A model generated the notes under the pieces. It had not been told where the DNA came from. It was given only the letters and a program-made list of their open reading frames with translations, and made no database searches. The position numbers and the translations under genes were made by a program. Of a DNA stretch of 34,207 nucleotides, positions 15,741 through 22,516 are shown piece by piece. Every line of letters begins with the position of its first letter. Position 1 is the stretch's first letter. Source of the stretch: an uncultured Clostridia bacterium (GTDB taxonomy: Bacteria > Bacillota > Clostridia > Oscillospirales > Acutalibacteraceae); assembly GCA_946531445.1 (NCBI GenBank), contig CAMNAP010000011.1:1-34207 (forward strand), in the 5' to 3' direction.

Positions 15741-15758
15741 GTATAGCATTTTCTATAC
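15741..15758. other. Right attachment (junction) site of the sigK element
   Basis: On the plus strand GTATAG (15741-15746), CATTTT, CTATAC (15753-15758): a perfect 6-bp inverted repeat, i.e. GTAT-N10-ATAC as in the left site. The centre is TT at 15749-15750 (AA on the sigK strand). With the inner half of the left site it forms, in the excised circle, the palindrome AGTATAGCA-AA-TGCTATACT. Confidence 0.8.
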
Positions 15759-16080
15759 ATCGGGAAGCGTAAGTTGCAAGGCGTATTCCTTTATCTGAAT
15801 CAAAGGAATCAATTGCTTTAATAAGCCCCACAGTGCCTATTGAAATTAAATCCTCGGGGCAGTCAACCTTTGCGTAATACTTTTTTACTATGTGTGAAAC
15901 AAGGCGCAGGTTACGCTCAATGAGTACGGCTCTTGCATTTTTGTCGCCCGACTGAAACTTTTTAAGATACTCCGCCTCCTCGCGCGAGGACAGAGGTTTC
16001 GGAAAGCTTGAAGTGTTCTGAATGTGCAGAATAAATAAGAGTATATTTGTCCCGATAAAAGAGATAAGCCAGGAAATCAT
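15750..16080 (-). CDS. sigK: sigK, 5' half (pro-sequence and sigma regions 1.2-2.3), interrupted by the element
   Basis: Minus-strand frame with a hydrophobic leader (MISWLISFIGTNILLFILHI), then SSFPKPLSSREEAEYL, the region-2 core (RNLRLVSHIVKKYY, EDLISIGTVGLIKAID, KGIRLATYASRCIEN). It corresponds to SpoIVCB, the 5' half of B. subtilis sigK, including a pro-sequence that would need removal by a SpoIVFB-type protease. Beyond the junction the frame runs 29 codons of unrelated sequence into the element and stops at 15661. Start 16080 is preferred over 16086 or 16107 by spacing to GGGTGA. The rejoined protein is 227 residues, near the usual SigK length. It controls late mother-cell genes in sporulation. 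Confidence 0.92.
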
Positions 16081-16141
16081 TTTCATCACCCGTAAATAAT
16101 ATGCCATTAGTCTTATATTTATTAAATATTTGTAAAATTAC

Positions 16142-16170
16142 TTGATAAAATTATTGCTATAGTATATAAT
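16142..16170 (+). promoter_or_regulatory. Promoter of the sortase-like operon
   Basis: TTGATA (16142-16147), 17-bp spacer, TATAAT (16165-16170), 63 bp before the start codon, divergent from sigK. Confidence 0.65.
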
Positions 16171-16232
16171 AGCTTGTACTTGCGTAATTAGACGGATTTA
16201 TAAGAATAAGAATAATTGGACGGTGAATAATA

Positions 16233-16820
16233 ATGGCGTCACTGCTGTTGAATTTTATTAAAAGAGCAATCATAATACCGATTGCCGTTACTGTAATTGT
16301 TATCGGTGTTATTTATTCAGCAGTTCCGCGTTTTATCAGCGAAGGGCAGACTCGTACCTCGTCGCTTAACGACAGAATAGACCTTTCGTTATATAATGTT
16401 AAAGAGTACAACAGCTTTAAGGAACTGAACGCAGGAGATTATATCGGCGATTTAAGATGCGAAAATATTGACCTCGGCTCAACTGCAGTTGTTTATAAAA
16501 CCGAAAGCGACAACGCTGTATATGCATCGGGCGTTTCAAAGGAGCCCTGGAGCGGCGGAAGCATGCTTATTATCGGAAGCGATAACAGCAGCCAGTTCGG
16601 TAAATTTTACAACTCAAAAAAGGGCGATAAAATCATCCTTGAATTCTACTCAAGAGAAACGTACAAATATAAAATTGAAAAGAAGGTTGTCGGCGTAACT
16701 GACAGCGAGCTTAACGGCTACGTTAAAGACGGAAAGCTTATAATCGCTGTTCCGTATAATGATTTCTCAAATCTCGGCAGTTCTTTCTTCTATACTTTAT
16801 ATATAGCAGGGAGGGCGTAA
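16233..16820 (+). CDS. Sortase-fold protein lacking catalytic residues
   Basis: A 195-residue protein with one N-terminal membrane helix (about 11-30) and an extracytoplasmic domain resembling class D/E-like sortases: DYIGDLRCENIDL, SKEPWSGGSMLIIGSDNSSQFGKF..KKGDKI, and DGKLIIAVPY. In true sortases the pattern is xGH at the position of G115-S116 and LxTC near IAVPY (170-175). Here the His is Ser and no Cys is present, and no Arg follows in the usual place. It is probably a non-enzymatic sortase relative, or a very diverged one. The next gene starts 2 nt downstream with its ribosome site (GGAGGG) inside this gene, so the two are translationally linked. Confidence 0.6.
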   Translation: MASLLLNFIKRAIIIPIAVTVIVIGVIYSAVPRFISEGQTRTSSLNDRIDLSLYNVKEYNSFKELNAGDYIGDLRCENIDLGSTAVVYKTESDNAVYASGVSKEPWSGGSMLIIGSDNSSQFGKFYNSKKGDKIILEFYSRETYKYKIEKKVVGVTDSELNGYVKDGKLIIAVPYNDFSNLGSSFFYTLYIAGRA

Positions 16821-16822
16821 TT

Positions 16823-17788
16823 GTGATATTATATTTTTTAAAAAAGTTTGCGTGTAATTTCTTTGCTCTTCTTCTCGGACTTGCAATAGTTGCAACGAGC
16901 TTAAGCGTTTTATTTGTAGGCTATTTCAGCAGCGAAAGCTTCATCCAACAGAAGATAGAACAGTACGAAGACGACGTAATATCCGAGCTTGACAACGAGG
17001 TTAAAAAGCTTTCAAAGACGACGGGGCTTAAAGAAACAGCCTTTGTCGGCGCGGTAAATAAGGATAATTTTTACGTTATATCCTCAGCTGTTACAAAGAA
17101 TCTCAGATACTGTTATGCTACTGATTTTTCAGACAACGTTGATTTGTACAACATTTACAGCGCTTCAATTTCAGATACCTCTAAAAACGGCGGAAAAACG
17201 CTTAAAAGCAACGAGGTAAGCCGTTACGCTTCGCTTGCCGTTTCAACGGCGTGCAAGGTTCTTAATCAGAACGGAACGGCAAACGTGATTATTTTTAACT
17301 CAATGCAAAACCGTTTCTTCGTTTTTGCCGTAATCACATCAATCGGTCTTGTTATTATGAGCATTGTTGCGCTTGAGCTTATTAATAAAGGACGTCACAG
17401 AAAGTTCAGCTATATCGGAATGGGTATTATTACCTCGGGCTATCTTCTTGTAGCAGGCACGATATACGTTCAGAAAATGAATTATATCAACAAAAACGTA
17501 TTCCTTGCGTTTGAGCCGTATAACAACGCTGTAAGGGAAGCCGTCAGCGAGATTATAGCAAAGAATGTTTATATCGGCGCTGTTCTCTTTGCTGCGGGTC
17601 TTATAATCCTTGCTGTTAACTATAACTATTTCCGTAAAAAGAGTATTAAAACTGAAAAGGAAAAGGAATTCAACAAGAGACTCGCTACAGACTTCCTTCA
17701 GTATGACGAGCCGTCAGTAAGCCACAGACTTTCAGACGGGGAAGGCTTTGAAAAGGAAGTTACAAAAATTAATTTTGATGAAGAATAA
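16823..17788 (+). CDS. Membrane protein of unknown function
   Basis: A 321-residue protein not recognised. One helix near the N-terminus (about 11-33), an extracytoplasmic region (about 34-160, with Glu/Asp-Lys-rich QQKIEQYEDDVISELDNEVKKL and YCYATDF), then three helices (about 165-185, 195-213, 245-265) and a charged cytoplasmic tail of about 50 residues. GTG start at 16823 with GGAGGG ribosome site overlapping the end of the upstream gene. The coupling suggests that it works with the sortase-fold protein in the membrane. Followed by a strong terminator. Confidence 0.65.
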   Translation: MILYFLKKFACNFFALLLGLAIVATSLSVLFVGYFSSESFIQQKIEQYEDDVISELDNEVKKLSKTTGLKETAFVGAVNKDNFYVISSAVTKNLRYCYATDFSDNVDLYNIYSASISDTSKNGGKTLKSNEVSRYASLAVSTACKVLNQNGTANVIIFNSMQNRFFVFAVITSIGLVIMSIVALELINKGRHRKFSYIGMGIITSGYLLVAGTIYVQKMNYINKNVFLAFEPYNNAVREAVSEIIAKNVYIGAVLFAAGLIILAVNYNYFRKKSIKTEKEKEFNKRLATDFLQYDEPSVSHRLSDGEGFEKEVTKINFDEE

Positions 17789-17794
17789 GATTTT

Positions 17795-17821
17795 CCGCAC
17801 CTCTATGAGGTGCGGCTTTTT
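17795..17821 (+). terminator. Terminator of the sortase-like operon
   Basis: Stem CCGCACCTC/GAGGTGCGG (17795-17803 with 17807-17815), loop TAT, then CTTTTT. Confidence 0.9.
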
Positions 17822-17836
17822 GTTTAATTTATATAA

Positions 17837-17865
17837 TTGACAATATTTTTAAGTAGAGATATAAT
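17837..17865 (+). promoter_or_regulatory. Promoter of the transglutaminase-like gene
   Basis: Consensus TTGACA (17837-17842), 17-bp spacer, TATAAT (17860-17865). Confidence 0.75.
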
Positions 17866-17904
17866 AATATAGAGATATTATATATTATGCGGAGGTGCGC
17901 GTGT

Positions 17905-20760
17905 ATGAAAGCGCATAAAAAAATACTATCATTATTCTTAGCTGTATGTTTGCTTGCGGCTTGTATCACTATGCCCGTTTCAGCATATTCAGACGATACT
18001 GCGGCTCAGGGCGGATACGATGAAATGATTTCGTACTTCCGGCAGCATATGAAAAACAGGGAAGAGGATATTTCCTTTAAATTTGTAACCACCGAAAGCG
18101 GCTATGTTGAAGATTATAACAACAAAAGTGTTGCCGACCTCGGTAACGTGTTTTACAATACGCTTTACTTTGATATTTTTAAAACAGATAACGCAGGTGC
18201 GGTTGACCCGTTTCTCAGCGATTATCTTTATAACTCGCTTAAAAGCGCAGCTGTTGTTGATAAGGGCTTTAATGAGATTAGTGAGGGGCTGCCCGCTCCT
18301 CAATATGAATTTGACGTTGAATTTAAGTTTGAATACTATTCAACGCTTGCTCACGAAAACTACATTCAGTCGTTCGTTCGTCAGTTTTCGTCAACATATA
18401 TTGACGACACGATGAACGACTATCAAAAAGTAAAAACAATTTATGATTTTGTGCTCAGAAATGTTACGTATGACTATGATGTTTTTCACGGACAGCACAA
18501 TGACACAGAGCGCTACCTGCGTTCACACTCGGCTTACGGCGCAATCTGCGGTAATCTTATTAACGAAGGCAAATCAGAAGCAGACGTAAAGCTTGACTTT
18601 GATACTATTCTGACGGGTGAAAAGATTATCAAGGAAGCCGACCAGGGTCTTGCAGTCTGCGAAGGCTACTCAAAGCTTTTCTACGTTCTTTGCGTTTATA
18701 ACGGAATACCTTGCCGGATAGTTGACGGCGACAATTCCAAAAACAGCGGAAAAGACAGCGACCCCCACGAATGGAACTACGTTTACCTTGACGACGGCGT
18801 AAAAGAGGACGGCGCAAGATGGTATCAGGTTGATTCAACCTTTGCTTCCCAGGCTTCAATTAAGGAAATTAATATGAACAGCTACGATTATTTCCTTAAG
18901 GGCTCGGGCAGTGAATTTTTTGTTGAAACAGCTCATCAGCTTCCGTATGCCGATTTCGGAATTGACGGTGAGAACACAGTAAAGGAACAGCTTTATGACT
19001 GGTATGCGCCTGAAAATCTAAGCTCGGTTGAGGATTATGAAATATCAGCTTCTGCAATTACAACGGCTGTTGAGGACGCTAAAAACGGTTATATTATCAG
19101 ACGTATTACCAACTTCGGCGTCGGCAAGGGCGAACAGATTGCATATATCTATACAGATATTGATAAGAGTTTTCTAATAGCTGTTGACGAAAACCGAAAC
19201 GTACTGCTTGAAGAGGTTGAGGGCTTTGACTATACGGGTATGGACTCACGCTTTGACGTGCTTCTTCCGTATATGATTGAAGGCTTGGAATACCGTGTCG
19301 GCGACGGCCAGGGAAACGAAAATGTAATCGGTAATTCCGCTGATGATTACAACATCTACATTTACGGCAAAGGCAATACAAGCGTAAGTATACCGTTTAA
19401 AATCGTTCCTATGGATATGAGCGACAAGGCTGATAACTACAGCGAACGCGATATTCAGGAGAATTCGCCTTATACGGGCAATGCTGTTACACCGAAAATC
19501 TTTCTTAAAGACGGCTATGAGCACGAGTTGAAACTCAACCGTGATTACGAAGTTAATTACTATTCAGATGCAAACTTAACTCAGCCTGCAGAAATAAAAA
19601 ATATGGGAACATACTGGTGTGATATTTCTTTCTTTGGTAACTATTGCGGTCACTATACCTTCAGCTTTAAAATAGGCAAGGCGGATTTGTCAATACTTGA
19701 AGCTGACGATGTAATATTTACGTATATGAGCGCTCCGAGAAGAAAAACACTCGGTATTAATACTCCTGCCGATATGTATGTTATGGGCGCGGCTAAACTT
19801 AATATCGGCGGAATGCTGATTGAAAACAACAAGGACTACACCGTAAGCTATAACGGCGGCTGGACACCAAATGGCGGAACCATTACAATTACCGGTGTTA
19901 ACTCGAGTTCTAAGGTGTTGGGCGGTACGGCAAAGACTTTGAGATATACAGTTGAGCAGCTTGATATTTCAAATCTTAACACTAAGGCTTATGATACGGG
20001 AAAATATTACTATACGGGCTCTGCAGTTTTACCTACATTAGAAGACGGCGTTGACGGAATTATTGAAAAGAACGTTGATTATAAAATTACAGGCTATTCA
20101 GACAACGTTAACGCAGGTGAGGCGAAGGTTACAATTGAAGGTATCGGCGGTTGTAAGGGTACTGCCGTAATGACCTACTATATTAATCCTGTAGCAATGT
20201 CAAAGGTTACGCTTGAAGGTCTTGCTTTCAACGGTAGCAGCAAAGCATTTGTTTATACGCCGAAGTTCAACGGACAGACTCTTGTTAAAAACGTAGACTA
20301 TACGGAAAAGGTTGAGGAAACCTCAACGGGCTACAGACTAACCGTAACCGGAAAGGGAAACTTTACAAATTCAACGATTGTTAATATAAATGTAAACAAA
20401 ACGCCTACCAATCCTTCAGCCACGTCGTCCTCATCTTCTTCAGTACCTATTTCAGCTAAGCTCCCCAACGTTAAAAAGACAACGCTTAAAAGCCTTAAGG
20501 CAAAGAAAAAGTCGCTTGTTGTAAAATGGAAAAAGGCAAGCGGAGATGTTTCGGGCTACCGTATTGAATGCAGTACTTCAAAAAAATTCAATAAAAACGT
20601 TAAAACAGTTAACGTTTACGGCGCATCAAAAACGTCTTATACAGTTAAAAAGCTTAAAGCAAAAAAGAAGTATTATGTAAGAATACGCACCTTCTACCAA
20701 AAAGGTAATGCGATGTACCTTGCGGGTTATTCTAACGTTAAAAACAAGAAAACAAAATAG
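17905..20760 (+). CDS. Large exported transglutaminase-like protein with Ig-like and FN3 domains
   Basis: A 951-residue exported protein. Signal segment MKAHKKILSLFLAVCLLAAC contains a lipobox-like LAAC (C20), but a signal-peptidase-I site after PVSA (about 27) is also possible. The transglutaminase-like/protease domain (about 150-330) has the triad C252 (VCEGYSK), H288 (PHEWNYV), D310 (YQVDSTFA). About 35 extra residues separate the SAYGAI strand from the catalytic VCEGYS, where relatives usually have only a short turn. Several beta domains follow (about 480-840, TGSAVLPTLEDGV, SKAFVYTPKFNG type), then a Ser-rich linker and a Lys-rich FN3 domain (about 850-951). Start at 17905: GGAGGTG lies 7 nt upstream; the frame open to 17887 precedes the ribosome site. 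Probably acts at the cell surface on proteins or peptides. Confidence 0.85.
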   Translation: MKAHKKILSLFLAVCLLAACITMPVSAYSDDTAAQGGYDEMISYFRQHMKNREEDISFKFVTTESGYVEDYNNKSVADLGNVFYNTLYFDIFKTDNAGAVDPFLSDYLYNSLKSAAVVDKGFNEISEGLPAPQYEFDVEFKFEYYSTLAHENYIQSFVRQFSSTYIDDTMNDYQKVKTIYDFVLRNVTYDYDVFHGQHNDTERYLRSHSAYGAICGNLINEGKSEADVKLDFDTILTGEKIIKEADQGLAVCEGYSKLFYVLCVYNGIPCRIVDGDNSKNSGKDSDPHEWNYVYLDDGVKEDGARWYQVDSTFASQASIKEINMNSYDYFLKGSGSEFFVETAHQLPYADFGIDGENTVKEQLYDWYAPENLSSVEDYEISASAITTAVEDAKNGYIIRRITNFGVGKGEQIAYIYTDIDKSFLIAVDENRNVLLEEVEGFDYTGMDSRFDVLLPYMIEGLEYRVGDGQGNENVIGNSADDYNIYIYGKGNTSVSIPFKIVPMDMSDKADNYSERDIQENSPYTGNAVTPKIFLKDGYEHELKLNRDYEVNYYSDANLTQPAEIKNMGTYWCDISFFGNYCGHYTFSFKIGKADLSILEADDVIFTYMSAPRRKTLGINTPADMYVMGAAKLNIGGMLIENNKDYTVSYNGGWTPNGGTITITGVNSSSKVLGGTAKTLRYTVEQLDISNLNTKAYDTGKYYYTGSAVLPTLEDGVDGIIEKNVDYKITGYSDNVNAGEAKVTIEGIGGCKGTAVMTYYINPVAMSKVTLEGLAFNGSSKAFVYTPKFNGQTLVKNVDYTEKVEETSTGYRLTVTGKGNFTNSTIVNINVNKTPTNPSATSSSSSSVPISAKLPNVKKTTLKSLKAKKKSLVVKWKKASGDVSGYRIECSTSKKFNKNVKTVNVYGASKTSYTVKKLKAKKKYYVRIRTFYQKGNAMYLAGYSNVKNKKTK

Positions 20761-20769
20761 CTAAGCAGT

Positions 20770-20798
20770 AGCGGAGACAAGCGTCTCCGCTATTTTTA
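20770..20798 (+). terminator. Terminator of the transglutaminase-like gene
   Basis: Stem AGCGGAGAC/GTCTCCGCT (20770-20778 with 20783-20791), loop AAGC, then TATTTTTAT. Confidence 0.85.
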
Positions 20799-20807
20799 TA
20801 TTAATAC

Positions 20808-20836
20808 TTGAAAACCTACCGAATTAGTGGTATATT
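20808..20836 (+). promoter_or_regulatory. Promoter and likely operator of the Rrf2-family regulator
   Basis: TTGAAA (20808-20813), 17-bp spacer, TATATT (20831-20836). Between the boxes lies the dyad TACC-N8-GGTA (20817-20832), a plausible Rrf2-type autoregulatory operator. Operator function is inferred. Confidence 0.5.
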
Positions 20837-20866
20837 ATTATCATATTAATATAAAGGAATGATAGT

Positions 20867-21304
20867 ATGAAAATATCCACAAAGGGAAGATATGCTTTAA
20901 GGCTTCTTATAGACCTTGCGGAAAATCAGGAAAACGGCTTTGTTTCACTTAAGGATATTGCCGAGAGACAGGGTATTTCAAAAAAGTATCTTGAACAGAT
21001 TGTTGCGCTTTTAAACAGACCCGGAGTGCTTAATACTAACCGCGGTTATCAGGGCGGTTACCGTCTTGCTAAAAAGCCTGACGAGTACACTGTCGGCGAT
21101 ATTCTCAGAATTACAGAGGGAAGCCTTGCGCCCGTAAGCTGTCTTGAGGGGGACAGCCTTGAGTGTGAGCGTGCCGATATATGCGCTACTCTGCCTATAT
21201 GGAGAGGGCTCAGCAAGGTTATTAACGAATACCTTGACTCAATCACTCTTCAGGATGTTCTTGACCAGAAGAGAGAAAACTATTCTTATGACTATGTTAT
21301 TTAG
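20867..21304 (+). CDS. Rrf2-family transcriptional regulator with Fe-S-type cysteines
   Basis: A 145-residue winged-helix regulator beginning with the hallmark MKISTKGRYALRLLIDLA; recognition helix region KDIAERQGISKKYLEQI; wing GYQGGYRLA. Three cysteines in CLEGDSLECERADIC (C-x7-C-x5-C) match the cluster ligands of NsrR-like members, and are close to IscR. It therefore probably binds an iron-sulfur cluster and senses cluster supply, NO or redox state. No suf/isc genes follow in the window, so its regulon is not shown. The next gene starts 11 nt later and is likely co-transcribed. Confidence 0.88.
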   Translation: MKISTKGRYALRLLIDLAENQENGFVSLKDIAERQGISKKYLEQIVALLNRPGVLNTNRGYQGGYRLAKKPDEYTVGDILRITEGSLAPVSCLEGDSLECERADICATLPIWRGLSKVINEYLDSITLQDVLDQKRENYSYDYVI

Positions 21305-21315
21305 GAGCAAATAAA

Positions 21316-22431
21316 ATGATAAACAGCAAAAGACTCATTAATACATTTACATCTCTTGTAGCGCTTGACAGCCCGTCGCTTGACGAAAGACTCGTATGTA
21401 ATTACATCAAAAGCTATCTTGGTGAGCTCGGAATTACAGCCGAGGAGGACAATGCGGGTGATAAAATAGGAGGCACAACGGGAAATCTTTACGCATACGT
21501 TGACGGCGAAATTGAAGCAGAGCCGATTCTTTTTTCTGCTCATATGGATACGGTTGAGCCTGCAAAGGGCAAAAAGGCAATTGTTCACGAAGACGGCACT
21601 ATAACCTCTGACGGAACAACAGTTCTCGGCTCGGACGACCTTGCGGGCGTTTCGGCAATTCTTGAAGCGCTCAGAACAATTAAAGAGAACAATATTGCCC
21701 ACAGACCGCTTGAGCTTGAATTTTCAATCAGCGAAGAGAGCCATTGCGGCGGCATAACTTATTTTGATTTTGAGAGGCTTAAATCTAAAGAGGCTTATGT
21801 TTTTGATATGGACGGCGAGGTAGGAACTGCCGCTTCGTCTGCGCCGACAATTTTAAGCTATACGGCTGAATTTATCGGCAAGGCAGCTCACGCAGGCTTT
21901 GATGCCGCACACGGCGTTCACGCAATAAAGGCGGCGGCTGAGGCAGTTACGCTTATTCCTTGCGGAAACGTTGAAGAGGGCGTTACCGCAAACGTAGGTA
22001 TTATTGAGGGCGGAAAAGCTACAAATATTGTTCCGCCGTACTGTAAAATCGTTGGTGAAATCAGAGGCTTTGATGAGAATAAAGCTTTTGCAAGACTTGA
22101 TGAGGTAAAGAAAATCTGTAATTCCTCAGCAAAAAAAATCGGTGCAGAGGTTAAGTTTGAGTCTGAGAAGGTAATCAGCGCATTTAATACTGAGGACTCA
22201 ACCTCCGTTGTAAAGCGTTTTAAGAAATGCTGCAGCGAAATGGGGCTCAGCGGCAAGACTTATCCTACCTTTGGCGGCTCGGATAACAATGTTTTCTGTG
22301 AGCACGGAGTAGAGGGAATAGTTGTTGCAACCGCAATGAATAACTGCCACGCAACAAACGAATTTACAACTGTTGACGAGATGACAAAGGCGTGTGAGCT
22401 TGCTTACAGATTAATGACAACAAAAGATTGA
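21316..22431 (+). CDS. M20-family metallopeptidase, peptidase T-like
   Basis: A 371-residue cytosolic di-zinc peptidase. Metal and catalytic residues: H76 and D78 (SAHMDTV), D107 in LGSDDLAG, E140/E141 in SISEESHCGG, an Asp in FDMDGEVGT and the late His in NNCHATNEF. The lid/dimerisation domain contains AAHAGFDAAHGVHA, and GGSDNNVF precedes the last ligand. Length and motifs fit the PepT-like (tripeptidase T2) group of M20. Ribosome site TTAGGAG overlaps the stop of the Rrf2 gene. Whether the regulator controls it specifically is not shown. Confidence 0.88.
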   Translation: MINSKRLINTFTSLVALDSPSLDERLVCNYIKSYLGELGITAEEDNAGDKIGGTTGNLYAYVDGEIEAEPILFSAHMDTVEPAKGKKAIVHEDGTITSDGTTVLGSDDLAGVSAILEALRTIKENNIAHRPLELEFSISEESHCGGITYFDFERLKSKEAYVFDMDGEVGTAASSAPTILSYTAEFIGKAAHAGFDAAHGVHAIKAAAEAVTLIPCGNVEEGVTANVGIIEGGKATNIVPPYCKIVGEIRGFDENKAFARLDEVKKICNSSAKKIGAEVKFESEKVISAFNTEDSTSVVKRFKKCCSEMGLSGKTYPTFGGSDNNVFCEHGVEGIVVATAMNNCHATNEFTTVDEMTKACELAYRLMTTKD

Positions 22432-22464
22432 TTATTTTTATTGAAATTTTTTGATTATTGTGCG

Positions 22465-22499
22465 ATAATAGAAGCGTCAGGAACGCTTCTATTATTTTT
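22465..22499 (+). terminator. Terminator of the Rrf2-peptidase operon
   Basis: Stem ATAATAGAAGCGT/ACGCTTCTATTAT (22465-22477 with 22483-22495), loop CAGGA, T-tract. A TTGAAA-N17-GATAAT arrangement (22441-22469) overlaps it and could serve as the promoter of the next gene. Confidence 0.75.
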
Positions 22500-22516
22500 G
22501 TGAAAGGATGATTGAG

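Larger units (their letters stand above)
4375..15749. mobile_element. Skin-like intervening element interrupting sigK (11,375 bp)
   Basis: The two sigK halves lie on the same strand in the orientation of one split gene, and the interval between them starts with a serine recombinase gene. Joining 15750 to 4374 restores CIENEILMHF and the full frame. Joining 4375 to 15749 gives the circle. No capsid, tail, terminase, replication or repressor gene is recognisable, so this is not an obvious prophage remnant. Cargo base and codon use resemble the flanking chromosome, and one cargo protein shares its FN3 domain type with a protein outside (17905-20760), so the cargo may be old or locally acquired. 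The analogy is with the skin elements of B. subtilis and C. difficile, which are excised in the mother cell. Confidence 0.88.

Noticed and set aside
4375..15749. The element as a degenerate prophage
   Set aside because: Apart from the serine recombinase no phage gene of any module is recognisable, and the cargo genes are intact, with operon-type spacing and regular terminators.
4022..16080. The two sigK pieces as unrelated sigma-factor remnants or paralogues
   Set aside because: They do not overlap in family coverage, are on the same strand in split-gene order, meet at the same conserved position, and rejoin in frame at a shared dyad next to a recombinase gene.
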